From contig DAOLDL010000002.1 in assembly GCA_035327305.1 (NCBI GenBank), forward strand, positions 62,001 to 126,000: DNA of 64,000 bases. The letters are read 5' to 3'. The stretch's first letter is position 1. Each line of letters begins with the position of its first letter. The notes under the pieces were generated by a model. It had not been told where the DNA came from and searched no databases. It saw only the letters and a list, made by a program, of their open reading frames with translations. This document shows, piece by piece, positions 53,045 through 61,951 of the stretch. Position numbers and translations under genes: made by a program. Source of the stretch: CALMUP01 sp035327305 (GTDB lineage Bacteria; Verrucomicrobiota; Kiritimatiellia; CAIVKH01).

Positions 53045-54817
53045 ATGAGTGCATCTACACGCATCATAATGCGCGATCCATGCGGCAATGACCGATGGCT
53101 GATGTGGCGCAATCCTGTAGAAATCATCGCAACGCACAACCTCGATGAGGTAACCGATATACTGGCCAGAGTCGATGCCGCCGCCAACCATGGACTTCAC
53201 GCCATAGGATTTGTTTGCTACGAAGCAGGCCGCGCATTTGATCCTGCATTTGTAAACAAAACGCAAGTCCCGGCGCTTCCTCTTGTCTGGTTTGCTTTGT
53301 TCCGAAGCGACTCGGCAACCGAGCATACGCTAGATTGTCCCCGACATTCCGCCGTTCAATGGAAACCATTGATCGACAAAACGACTTACCGGCGATCAAT
53401 ACGGAAAATCAAACAAAGCATTGCCGCAGGGGAAACGTATCAGGTAAATTTTACCTTCCCGTTGAAGGGTAGTATGCCGTTGGACATGGAACAACTTCTG
53501 GCCAGATTGCATCACGCCCAACCATCTCCATATTCGATGTATATTGAAACTCCGGATTTTCAGATTGCATCGGCGTCACCGGAGTGTTTTTTCACACTGG
53601 ATAATTCACGTATACACTGCAAACCCATGAAAGGCACCTGCCCTCGCGGCCTGCATCCCACACTGGATCGAATGGCCGGAGAAAACCTCCGGCATTCGAT
53701 AAAAAACCGGGCGGAGAATGTGATGATTGTCGATATGGTGCGAAATGATCTGGGTAGAATTGCCGTAGCCGGATCGGTGACAACCGAACGTTTATTCGAT
53801 GTGACGGCATGGCCGACCTTGTGGCAAATGACTTCAACGATTTCCGCCGACACGAAAGCGAACATCGTCGGAATTTTTCAGGCACTTTTCCCCAGTGCAT
53901 CCATAACCGGCGCGCCAAAACTTAAAACTTCGGAAATAATCTCCGGTCTGGAGGATTATCCCCGTGGCGTTTACACCGGAGCGATTGGATACTGGTTCCC
54001 TGGTCGCCAGGCAAGTTTTTCGGTGGCGATTCGAACCGCCACCCACATTAACCACTCCGGTGAAACCACCTATGGCGTCGGAAGTGGCATTGTCTGGGAC
54101 TCCCAGGCAGATGACGAATACCGGGAATGCATACTGAAATCGAGAGTGCTTAAAAACGCCATGCCGGATTTTCAACTTCTTGAAACAATGCGATGGGAAC
54201 CGGACTCCGGTTTCTTCATGCTGGCTGAACACCTTGACCGTATGAAGGAATCTTCGGATTATTTCGGCTGTGATTTTGATGACGAAGTCGTCGCCTCCAT
54301 GCTTAATGAAATGGCGAGCAAGTTCGATAATAAACCAACCCGGGTTCGCCTGCTCTGCGCTCGTAACGGCAGAATACGCATTGAACACATAGAAGCTTCC
54401 GACCCCGCTCATTTCGGATATCCGCTTTCCGCGCCGACCATGAGCGGAATGATCGATTCCAAAAGGATCAAAACGGACTCCCCGTTTTTTTATCACAAAA
54501 CAACGCGAAGAGCCGTTTATAACAAGGCAAGGAAACGCTTCCCGGAATATGAGGAGGTGTTGCTGGTAAATGATCGTGATGAAGTCATGGAATTTACTTC
54601 CGGCAATATGGTAATCCGAAAAGCTGATATCTGGCTGACACCGGCGCTGGATTGCGGACTGCTTCCCGGTGTGTTCCGGGACAAGTTGATACGTGACGGC
54701 ATCATCCGGGAAAGTCGAATCAGTATTACCGATGTCATGAAGGCGGATAATGTATTTTTTATAAATTCAGTCCGAGGTTGGCGACGCGTATCAATGAACG
54801 GATCGTTCGGCCAATGA
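53045..54817 (+). CDS. pabB: fused aminodeoxychorismate synthase component I and lyase (PabB-PabC)
   Basis: A 590-residue fusion. The first 370 residues are a chorismate-utilising PabB: ETYQVNFTFPL, SPECFF, KPMKGTCPRG, NRAENVMIVDMVRNDLGRIA and PSASITGAPKLKTSEII, with the GVGSGIVWDSQADDEYREC end. The remaining 220 residues are a PabC-type PLP lyase: LLETMRWEPDSGFFMLAEHLDRM, YHKTTRRAVYNKARKRF, EVMEFTSGNMVIR and LLPGVFRD. The PabC domain has the FFYHKTTRR lysine. Together they make p-aminobenzoate for folate. A separate PabA amidotransferase would be elsewhere. Confidence 0.92.
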   Translation: MSASTRIIMRDPCGNDRWLMWRNPVEIIATHNLDEVTDILARVDAAANHGLHAIGFVCYEAGRAFDPAFVNKTQVPALPLVWFALFRSDSATEHTLDCPRHSAVQWKPLIDKTTYRRSIRKIKQSIAAGETYQVNFTFPLKGSMPLDMEQLLARLHHAQPSPYSMYIETPDFQIASASPECFFTLDNSRIHCKPMKGTCPRGLHPTLDRMAGENLRHSIKNRAENVMIVDMVRNDLGRIAVAGSVTTERLFDVTAWPTLWQMTSTISADTKANIVGIFQALFPSASITGAPKLKTSEIISGLEDYPRGVYTGAIGYWFPGRQASFSVAIRTATHINHSGETTYGVGSGIVWDSQADDEYRECILKSRVLKNAMPDFQLLETMRWEPDSGFFMLAEHLDRMKESSDYFGCDFDDEVVASMLNEMASKFDNKPTRVRLLCARNGRIRIEHIEASDPAHFGYPLSAPTMSGMIDSKRIKTDSPFFYHKTTRRAVYNKARKRFPEYEEVLLVNDRDEVMEFTSGNMVIRKADIWLTPALDCGLLPGVFRDKLIRDGIIRESRISITDVMKADNVFFINSVRGWRRVSMNGSFGQ

Positions 54818-54826
54818 TTGGATCAA

Positions 54827-55855
54827 TCACGGTAAAGCCGCAACAAACGCATTCATTTGTTCATCCGTTCCAATGGTAACGCGAAGGTATTCCCCGGTTT
54901 TCGCGCCGGGAAAATAGCGTGTCAGAATATTTCGTTTACGCAACTGCGTGAACAGTTCCGAGGCCGTTACACCGGATGGTTTTACCCACAGGAAATTTGT
55001 GGCGGAGGGAGCAACATGATAACCCCGATTCTGTAATTCAACGGCAATTCGGTTTCGCGTCGAAATAATATTTTCCACATTGCGACGCATGTGCGATTGA
55101 TCCCGCAAAGCCGCGGATGCCAACCGTTGGGTAAGATGATTGATATTATAAGAATCCTTGATCTTATGAATTGCGGCAATCAAGTCGACCGGTCCCACGA
55201 GATACCCACATCGAATACCCGCCAGCGAGTAGGATTTGGACAAGGTGCGGCTTACCAGCGTATTGGGATATTTTAACGCCAATTCCATGCAATTCCACGG
55301 CGCAAAATCTGCGTATGCTTCATCGATCAACAAAACGCCATGGTACGTTCGACATAATGCTTCGATGGCCTCATATGGAAAGGACATGCTGGTGGGCGCA
55401 TTTGGATTCGCCAGGTAAAAAAGGGATGATTTCAGTTTACCCGGATCCCGCCAGGTGAAATCCTCGTTTAATTCGATAAGCTCCATACGCGCTGGACGTA
55501 TCGCGGCAAGCACCGGGTACAATGAGTAGGATGGCTCAAAGCTTCCTATCGTGCCGTCATGTTCCACAAAAGCCCTGGTGCAAAGAGCCAGCCCTTCATC
55601 GGAACCGTTACCCGCAAATACATTTTCCGGTTTACATTGGTGCAGTTCAGCAATGATGCTCTTGAGTTCGTTACACATGGGATCCGGATACATGCGAAGC
55701 GCATCCGACTCCGCGGACATCAAGGCCTCCAAGACACGCGGCGAAGGCGGATACGGATTTTCGTTCGTGTTAAGCTTGATTAAGCCCGGCGTCCGAGGTT
55801 GTTCGCCGGGAATATACGCGTGCAGTTCCTGCACATGCGGACAAATTCTCGTCAT
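54827..55855 (-). CDS. hisC: histidinol-phosphate aminotransferase
   Basis: A 342-residue fold-type I PLP enzyme. LIKLNTNENPYPPSPRV, NGSDEGLALCTRAF, LANPNAPTSMSFPYEAIEAL, LIDEAYADFA and the PLP lysine in RTLSKSYSLAGIRCGYLV identify HisC. It transaminates imidazole-acetol phosphate. It follows hisD by eight bases. Its length is slightly short of the usual 350 but complete. Confidence 0.95.
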   Translation of the reverse strand: MTRICPHVQELHAYIPGEQPRTPGLIKLNTNENPYPPSPRVLEALMSAESDALRMYPDPMCNELKSIIAELHQCKPENVFAGNGSDEGLALCTRAFVEHDGTIGSFEPSYSLYPVLAAIRPARMELIELNEDFTWRDPGKLKSSLFYLANPNAPTSMSFPYEAIEALCRTYHGVLLIDEAYADFAPWNCMELALKYPNTLVSRTLSKSYSLAGIRCGYLVGPVDLIAAIHKIKDSYNINHLTQRLASAALRDQSHMRRNVENIISTRNRIAVELQNRGYHVAPSATNFLWVKPSGVTASELFTQLRKRNILTRYFPGAKTGEYLRVTIGTDEQMNAFVAALP

Positions 55856-55863
55856 GTTCCTGC

Positions 55864-57192
55864 TTACTCCCGCTCAAAACGGATTCTGGCCGATCGGCCA
55901 TGCGCTTCCAATTGCTCCACCTCGGCAAAAGCCTCTATATGCGGCAGGACATCCTGAAGATCGGCACGGGTATAGGAAATATAACTGGTGCGGCGGCGAA
56001 ACGCATCAACGGTCAGCCCCGAAAACATCGCGGCCGTGCCGCCGGTCGGCAAAACATGACTTGGGCCGGCGACAAAATCACCTGCGCATTCCGGCGTCCA
56101 TGGGCCGATGAAAACCGCACCGGCTCGGCGAACCTTTTTCAACCACATGCGAGGCTCACGCACAATGATTTCAAAATGCTCCGGCGCAAACTGATTGCAC
56201 AAATCCATTCCAATATCGAGATTATCGACAATGACAAGAAGTGTCCCTTCCGACAGAACCCGATTTAATGCTTCGCTTTTCGGAAGTTGTTTCATCTGCT
56301 TCAACAATTCGTCCTGAACGGCATACGCAAGTGGCGCCGAGGAAGTGACCAAAAGCGCTTTTTCATGCCCGGTTCCGTGTTCGGCCTGGGCCAATAGATC
56401 TGCGGCAATGTGACTGGCCCGGGCGGTGTCATCCGCCAATATGGCCACCTCGCTGGGACCGGCGACTAAATCCAGATCCACCACTCCATAAACCAAACGC
56501 TTGGCCGCCGTGACATAGGGTCCGCCGGGTCCGACAATTTTCTGAACAGAACGGATGGTTCGGGTTCCATAGGCCATGGCCCCGATTGCTTGTATGCCGC
56601 CAATGCGATAAATTTCCGTAGCTCCCGCCGCATCAAGCGCATACAGCACATACGGGTTAATTTTCCCGCCTTTATCGGCCGGAGTGCAGGCCACAATTTC
56701 CTGAACGCCTGCGACCTTGGCCAGCACCACGGTCATAATGGCGGTCGAAGCCAAAGGGGCGGCTCCGCCCGGGATATAACATCCGACACGATCAAGCGGC
56801 ATGAATTGTTCTCCCATCATGCCGCCTTTGGGACTCAATATCTGCCAGTTCTGACGAAGTCCCGCTTTCGAAAACTTCGTGACCCGGGCAATGGCTTCCT
56901 GGACGGCGCGCTTGAAATTAGGCCCGACATGATCAATGGCCGCCATACGTTCCGCTTTGCTAACGGCAAATTTCGCCGGGGCTATTTTGTGGTCGTTGAA
57001 TTTTTGCACATACTCGGCAACAGCCATGTCACCGCGGGCCCGAATATCATCCAACACTTCCCGCGCGGTATTTTCCGCATCAGGCAGAAATGCCGGACGT
57101 TGCAGAAATTCCATGATGAGTTCCGATGGTTGATTGGGAACCCATTTAGCCAATTGAATTGAAAGCATAGATTTATCTGTGGATTTTTCCAT
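55864..57192 (-). CDS. hisD: histidinol dehydrogenase
   Basis: A 442-residue zinc enzyme. VGCYIPGGAAPLASTAIMTVVLAKVAGV, YGVVDLDLVAGPSEVAILADDTARASHIAADLLAQAEHG, and the C-terminal EHFEI, AGAVFIGPWTPECAGDFVAGPSHVLPTGGTA carry the conserved NAD and zinc-site patterns. It catalyses the final two oxidations of histidinol to histidine. The other his genes are not near; hisD and hisC alone are attached to the downstream end of the uvrA-TPR-exbBD unit. Confidence 0.96.
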   Translation of the reverse strand: MEKSTDKSMLSIQLAKWVPNQPSELIMEFLQRPAFLPDAENTAREVLDDIRARGDMAVAEYVQKFNDHKIAPAKFAVSKAERMAAIDHVGPNFKRAVQEAIARVTKFSKAGLRQNWQILSPKGGMMGEQFMPLDRVGCYIPGGAAPLASTAIMTVVLAKVAGVQEIVACTPADKGGKINPYVLYALDAAGATEIYRIGGIQAIGAMAYGTRTIRSVQKIVGPGGPYVTAAKRLVYGVVDLDLVAGPSEVAILADDTARASHIAADLLAQAEHGTGHEKALLVTSSAPLAYAVQDELLKQMKQLPKSEALNRVLSEGTLLVIVDNLDIGMDLCNQFAPEHFEIIVREPRMWLKKVRRAGAVFIGPWTPECAGDFVAGPSHVLPTGGTAAMFSGLTVDAFRRRTSYISYTRADLQDVLPHIEAFAEVEQLEAHGRSARIRFERE

Positions 57193-57219
57193 TTTTCATA
57201 CCAACTATTTGAATTTCAT

Positions 57220-57456
57220 TCAGCGGCGAATCGCGGCATTCGGGTGCCGGCAACGCGGGCACTCCAGAACCGGATACAAACGACGCTCCACATAAACTGA
57301 CTGACAGTTTTCACAACGGTAAATATTGCCTTCGCCGGAGACTTTCTCCACTTCCGGTCGGCGATAATTGTAATACAGCCAAACCACGACCATGCACGTC
57401 AAGGCAATGAGCAAAGGAAACACAAATAGCATGTACAACGATGCGTTCAAAGCCAT
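57220..57456 (-). CDS. small membrane protein with a zinc ribbon
   Basis: A 78-residue protein with one N-terminal membrane helix (YMLFVFPLLIALTCMVVVWLYY) and a C-terminal zinc ribbon from two pairs, CENC and CPRC, ending NAAIRR. The ATG overlaps the stop of the preceding gene (TAATG), giving coupled translation. The family is unknown to me. It sits between the TonB-like gene and hisD and could help assemble the ExbB/ExbD module. Confidence 0.75.
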   Translation of the reverse strand: MALNASLYMLFVFPLLIALTCMVVVWLYYNYRRPEVEKVSGEGNIYRCENCQSVYVERRLYPVLECPRCRHPNAAIRR

Positions 57457-58271
57457 TATCTCCTGATCGCCGGTTTGTAAACAAGTACCAGCCTTCCGCA
57501 TGAATTACGAGATGGAAACGTGGTCAACTCACTTCTGATCATCTTCGACAGATGCAAATTAAATTCACGTGAGGGAGCTGGCCTCTCAACAATTACCTGC
57601 GAGATTATATTAAACTCATCCGTGCAAATGTAAACCACACCGTCCCATGCCGGAAGTCCTTCCATTCCATTGACCGGCAACCACGAAGATACATCCATGA
57701 CATGGTCGGGTTTATCCTGCCAGAAAGCGATCAGTTTTCCTGACCATGATTCCGAAAAAGGTCCCAAACGCACGGCGTTTTCACGATCGAATAAAAGATA
57801 TGAAGTTCGAGGTTCTTGAATCATGGACATCACGTTCCGGGAGGATGCCCCAAAAGGATTCAAATCAAAAGTTCGCGCTTCCGGAGTGGTATAGATGCCG
57901 TCCGCAATCGAGGCCAAGGATGCCTTTTGGGGTTCCGGTCCACTAAAAAAAGGTTTGCTAAAACCGACAGACATCGGCAACGAAAATAATATCGGGGAAT
58001 TAATTACACGTATATCCGTCAACGGGTTGGAATTGCCCGTTACAGCCGGGTCGCCGGCAAAAGACACTATGGTGGGTAATACCACGTTGGACTCCCACGC
58101 CGGTCCCGTCATCATGCGTAACTCGCGATTAGCCGCCATAACCCAGATACCATGCACACATACGGCAATCAAAAAGGCCAGTCGGGAATATTTGGATGCG
58201 CGGTCTTCCTCGCGGACGGAGTGCAGGGGGCGATAATTACCCCGGCTTGAATGCAAATTAAACGTCGTCAT
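57456..58271 (-). CDS. TonB-like anchored protein after exbD
   Basis: A 271-residue protein with one membrane helix (YSRLAFLIAVCVHGIWVMAAN, residues 28-48), a spacer of about 140 residues without the usual proline-lysine repeats, and a C-terminal part (VVYICTDEFNIISQVIVERPAPSREFNLHLSKMIRSELTTF) that recalls the beta-alpha-beta end of TonB proteins. Clear family motifs are absent, so TonB relation is inference from topology and place right after exbD. Its start overlaps the exbD end. Confidence 0.55.
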   Translation of the reverse strand: MTTFNLHSSRGNYRPLHSVREEDRASKYSRLAFLIAVCVHGIWVMAANRELRMMTGPAWESNVVLPTIVSFAGDPAVTGNSNPLTDIRVINSPILFSLPMSVGFSKPFFSGPEPQKASLASIADGIYTTPEARTFDLNPFGASSRNVMSMIQEPRTSYLLFDRENAVRLGPFSESWSGKLIAFWQDKPDHVMDVSSWLPVNGMEGLPAWDGVVYICTDEFNIISQVIVERPAPSREFNLHLSKMIRSELTTFPSRNSCGRLVLVYKPAIRR

Positions 58272-58747
58272 GGTTTGATAATTTCCGGAATTGCCCGCGA
58301 CTCAATCCGGGTAGCCAGAACGATTCTTTTCCAACCGGCCTCCATGGCCAGATTATAAATTCCGGCCAGCGTTCCATGCGTCAGAGATTCATCTGCCTCG
58401 ATGACCAATTCGCCGTCCGTCGCAATTTTTGCCGATTCCCGCAATAAGTCGGATAAAATTGTCCAATTTACCCGCTGGTCGCGAAAGAAATATACACCAT
58501 CCTGCGGTATCGTAAGGACATGTGCATCATAACGCGCACCGGTGACTCCTTGTACTACAGGTAAATTCACCTGAAGACCGGGTTTCTTGACGGTTGCGCT
58601 TTGAGTAATGATAAAAAGTATCACCAGCAACACCACGTCAATCCAGGCGATCGAATCAAATAGCCCCCGGTTTACACCTGCGCGCGGACGGAATATCCTG
58701 CGCAGATAAAATAACCGCTCATTTATATGTTCCGGAGGTTGTTTCAT
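58268..58747 (-). CDS. exbD: ExbD/TolR-family biopolymer transport protein
   Basis: A 159-residue protein. DSIAWIDVVLLVILFIITQSA holds the conserved membrane aspartate, preceded by a long arginine-rich N-terminus (RRIFRPRAGVNRGLFD), then a periplasmic domain (HVLTIPQDGVYFFRDQRVNWTILSDLL, ELVIEADESLTHGTLAGIYNLA). It pairs with the ExbB-like protein five bases upstream. It is clearly distinct from the TolR at 37903-38322. Confidence 0.88.
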   Translation of the reverse strand: MKQPPEHINERLFYLRRIFRPRAGVNRGLFDSIAWIDVVLLVILFIITQSATVKKPGLQVNLPVVQGVTGARYDAHVLTIPQDGVYFFRDQRVNWTILSDLLRESAKIATDGELVIEADESLTHGTLAGIYNLAMEAGWKRIVLATRIESRAIPEIIKP

Positions 58748-58752
58748 TGATA

Positions 58753-59376
58753 TTAACGAGTGGTTGACTCCGGCTTTATCATGATCGACATGACTTCGCC
58801 AAACACCCGCTCCATATCGAGCGTGATGGATTCTACGCGATTGACCAGCATGTTATAACCCGCATAACCTAATATCGCCACCAAAATGCCTGCCGCCGTG
58901 GTAAGCAAAGCGGAAAAAAGTCCTGCGCTTAAATCGCCGGCATATACTTGCGGCGCCTGCCGGCTGATCGATGTCAGGACTTCCAGCATACCCAGCACCG
59001 TTCCGAGTAAACCTGCCAGCGGCGCCACTTGCGCCAGGGTCAGCAACAAGGAAAGATTTTTTTCCATTCGGGGAATTTCCGCAAGCCCCACTTCACGCAT
59101 AACGTCCCTGACGCGCTCCGGTCCGTGTTCACGCTCCAGGATCGCCATGCGAACCATTTGAGAAACCGGTCCCGGCGTTTCCTCGCATTGACTGACTGCT
59201 TCAACAATGTTGCCTTTTTGGACAATGTTAAAGATTCCACGCATAAAGTCGGATGTCTTGATATGCGCCCGATGCAGATGGAAAAAGGACTGCAGGAATA
59301 AAATACCCCCGGTTGCGCTGATCAGCAATATCAGCCACATTACCGGCCCGCCATGAGCGATAATTTCAATATTCAT
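58753..59376 (-). CDS. exbB: ExbB/TolQ/MotA-family proton channel protein
   Basis: A 207-residue protein with three helices. MWLILLISATGGILFLQSFF is the first; LLLTLAQVAPLAGLLGTVLGMLEVL and GDLSAGLFSALLTTAAGILVAILGYAGYNMLV are the two conserved ones. The cytoplasmic loop (GPERVRDVMREVGLAEIPRMEKNL) is typical. Together with ExbD it makes a proton-driven motor. It is 19 bases downstream of the TPR gene. Confidence 0.93.
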   Translation of the reverse strand: MNIEIIAHGGPVMWLILLISATGGILFLQSFFHLHRAHIKTSDFMRGIFNIVQKGNIVEAVSQCEETPGPVSQMVRMAILEREHGPERVRDVMREVGLAEIPRMEKNLSLLLTLAQVAPLAGLLGTVLGMLEVLTSISRQAPQVYAGDLSAGLFSALLTTAAGILVAILGYAGYNMLVNRVESITLDMERVFGEVMSIMIKPESTTR

Positions 59377-59395
59377 ATGTGATAATCTCCGGGAA

Positions 59396-61951
59396 TCAAG
59401 GATTCACACCCGCTTCCATTTTTTTACCCGCTCCGTTCTTTTGACGCTGTGTGGCAAGCCTTTCCAACCGGATTCCCGCATCGACGGCCGCGGTCAGATC
59501 CGAATCCACAATGCGTTTATATATTTTTTCCGCCTCACTCCATGCCGACTCACCCTCCTTGATCGCCGCGGCGCTGAATGCCGATCGCACCAACCATACT
59601 TCATCCAGGGGAATCGAAGCTTCCCTTGCGGCCAACCAGCCGTACATGACGTTCAGGTAATGCGCCGACGCTTCCTCCAACCTGCCCATGCGTTCATATG
59701 TTCGAGCCAGCTTGTATTCCGCCTGGATGGCCACATCAGCGGTTATGAGTGGATGATTAAGAGCTGATCGAAATGTAACCGCAGCCTCCTGATATCGTTC
59801 CGGTCTGTCCGTGCCAAGCGTAAACTGGCAGTCGCCAATTCTTCCCAAGGCACGCGGAACCAGAATATGATCCGGATATTTCTTGATGATTTCCTCAAAT
59901 GCCAGAATGGCTCCTGAAAAATCACCCATTTCCGTCAACGCATCACCCTGTGCAAATCGGGCATCAGGTATCAGCACACTGTTTGTATAGTTTCGAATCA
60001 ATGCATTGTAATAATCAATGGCCCGGCGATGGGCTTTTTGTTCAGAAGCGGAACGGCCTGCCCAGAAAAGCGCGCGTTCAGCCAGTCGATTGGCAGGATA
60101 GCTTGATGCCAACTGGGCAAAATTGGTTTCGGCTAATCCGTAATACTGCTGATTGAATTCGTGTTCAGTCAACCAGAAGGCCACATCAGGTATCCATGCC
60201 GAATTGGTATAAGCTACAAGAAATTGTTGCGCTGTATTGAGCGCCGCCTCAACTTCACCGCTTAAATACTGGCTCCATGCCAGATATATGTGCGCCTTCT
60301 CGGTCACGAGTTGATCAGGGAATGACTTAATAACTTGCGTAAAATTCTGAATAGCCTCCGCGTATAGACCTTGACGGTAGTAAAGCAGTCCCAATCCAAC
60401 CATGGCTTTCATATGAACAGGATCATCCGGGTAATAGGATATGATGCGTCCGTACGTTTCCCCGGCTCCAGTCAAGTCAGCCTGCTCCAGTTGTATTTCG
60501 GCCAGACGCAACAATCCTTGTTTGGCCACTTCCATGTCCGAATACTCTGCGGCCAACATGGTAAAAATCCGGTAAGCATTGGTCATATCGTTCATGCGAA
60601 CGTAGGCTTCGGCGGCCTGGTAATATCTCTGCGGCCGCATTTCACTTGAGGGGAAGTTATCTGCGGATTTCTCGTATGCCGCAGCGGCCAGTCGGTATTG
60701 GCCATTCATGAAATAGGCATCAGCTATTTTGACCGAGGCTTGTTCACGCAACGAGTCGTTCGTAAGCACCGAAAGCGCCTTCTCAAATGCAAGCGCGGCT
60801 TCGGGATAACGCTTAAGTTCCCACAAGCACCAGGCGCGCCCCATCAATGCGTGCAATTGGCCCTCTTCATCTGAAAATGATTCCAGGTATCGCTGATAGG
60901 CTTCCAATGCCTTCTCGTGAAGCCCTTGCGCTCTCAATAAATCTGAAAGCTCAAGCTGGGCGCGCGCGGCTTGTGGCTTCATGGCCAGCGAAACAACCGT
61001 TGCATCCATGATCTGGATTGCTTCCACCAGGCGGTTTTCTGTCATCAACAATCGCGCTTGATCGATGCGAGCTTCAACGCGGCGATCAAGGTTGGTGGTC
61101 GTGATCTCCCCCTGCGTCAAAGCGTAAAGAGCATTGGATATATTTCCCTGATTGACCTGAATAGTGGCGATGGAAAACCAGGCTTCTGATCGAATCGACT
61201 GATCGACGTTTTCACTTTTCGCCAGAGGTTGCAACCATTCAATGGCAACATCAATATTGTTGTTTTCCGCCGACCACTGTCCCAACCATAACCTGGCTCG
61301 TTTGGCGACATCCGTTTCCGGATGTTGATTCACCAATCGAACCAACGTATCGGTTCCTAGGTCGGTTTTATTCAAGCGAATCAGAACGCCTGCCCAATCC
61401 AATAAATTATCAGGTACTTCGACATGATCCTTGTACTGCTTGTCAAATCGGGCGAAGTGCGTTTCCGCACTCTCAAGTTTACCACTGTCTCTCAAGGCAA
61501 GGGCACGCAGGCGAAGCACGTAAGGCTGTAAATCATCCTTGGGAAAACGGGATTCAAGTTTTTTCAGATACTCGAGGGTATCGTCATATTGTTTGGTGGC
61601 GTATTTGGCCTGTGCATACCAGAAATAAAACGACGGTTCATCACGGGTTCCGTGGGAAATGCTCCAGTTTTGCCTCATCCATTCGATCATACGATCATAC
61701 TGACCGTCGCCATACCAGGCGCGCAGAAGGAAAACCGCACCGTAGGCTTTGCGTCGCTTCGCCACTGTTTTATTTACGAAATCCTCGAATCTCATGGCCG
61801 CCACACCATAGAAACCGTCAGCCAGCGCCGCTTGTCCGGCCAGGAAGTCGGGATCTCTTTCTATTTCAAGTGGAGGAGTCTGGGCGAAAGCGCCCGGCGG
61901 CGAGCCAAGGCAGGCCAATAAAACAATCATGAAATACAGGATACGTTTCAT
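59396..61951 (-). CDS. secreted tetratricopeptide-repeat protein
   Basis: An 851-residue protein with a signal peptide (YFMIVLLACLGSPPGAFAQ). From residue 40 to the end it is made of TPR-type helix pairs, for example AALAFEKALSVL, YAEAIQNFTQVIKSFPDQLVTEKAHIYLAWSQ, AILAFEEIIKKYPDHILVPRALGRIGDCQF. The recurring 'Y..Y..P' spacing resembles the YbgF/BamD-like TPR proteins that work with cell-envelope machines. It starts within uvrA's stop (ATGA) and precedes exbB-exbD. I infer a periplasmic scaffold of the proton-motor module. Confidence 0.8.
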   Translation of the reverse strand: MKRILYFMIVLLACLGSPPGAFAQTPPLEIERDPDFLAGQAALADGFYGVAAMRFEDFVNKTVAKRRKAYGAVFLLRAWYGDGQYDRMIEWMRQNWSISHGTRDEPSFYFWYAQAKYATKQYDDTLEYLKKLESRFPKDDLQPYVLRLRALALRDSGKLESAETHFARFDKQYKDHVEVPDNLLDWAGVLIRLNKTDLGTDTLVRLVNQHPETDVAKRARLWLGQWSAENNNIDVAIEWLQPLAKSENVDQSIRSEAWFSIATIQVNQGNISNALYALTQGEITTTNLDRRVEARIDQARLLMTENRLVEAIQIMDATVVSLAMKPQAARAQLELSDLLRAQGLHEKALEAYQRYLESFSDEEGQLHALMGRAWCLWELKRYPEAALAFEKALSVLTNDSLREQASVKIADAYFMNGQYRLAAAAYEKSADNFPSSEMRPQRYYQAAEAYVRMNDMTNAYRIFTMLAAEYSDMEVAKQGLLRLAEIQLEQADLTGAGETYGRIISYYPDDPVHMKAMVGLGLLYYRQGLYAEAIQNFTQVIKSFPDQLVTEKAHIYLAWSQYLSGEVEAALNTAQQFLVAYTNSAWIPDVAFWLTEHEFNQQYYGLAETNFAQLASSYPANRLAERALFWAGRSASEQKAHRRAIDYYNALIRNYTNSVLIPDARFAQGDALTEMGDFSGAILAFEEIIKKYPDHILVPRALGRIGDCQFTLGTDRPERYQEAAVTFRSALNHPLITADVAIQAEYKLARTYERMGRLEEASAHYLNVMYGWLAAREASIPLDEVWLVRSAFSAAAIKEGESAWSEAEKIYKRIVDSDLTAAVDAGIRLERLATQRQKNGAGKKMEAGVNP

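Noticed and set aside
54815..54829. TGATTG-GAT-CAATCA hairpin between pabBC and hisC
   Set aside because: Six pairs, three-base loop, no T-run on either strand; likely chance at convergent gene ends.
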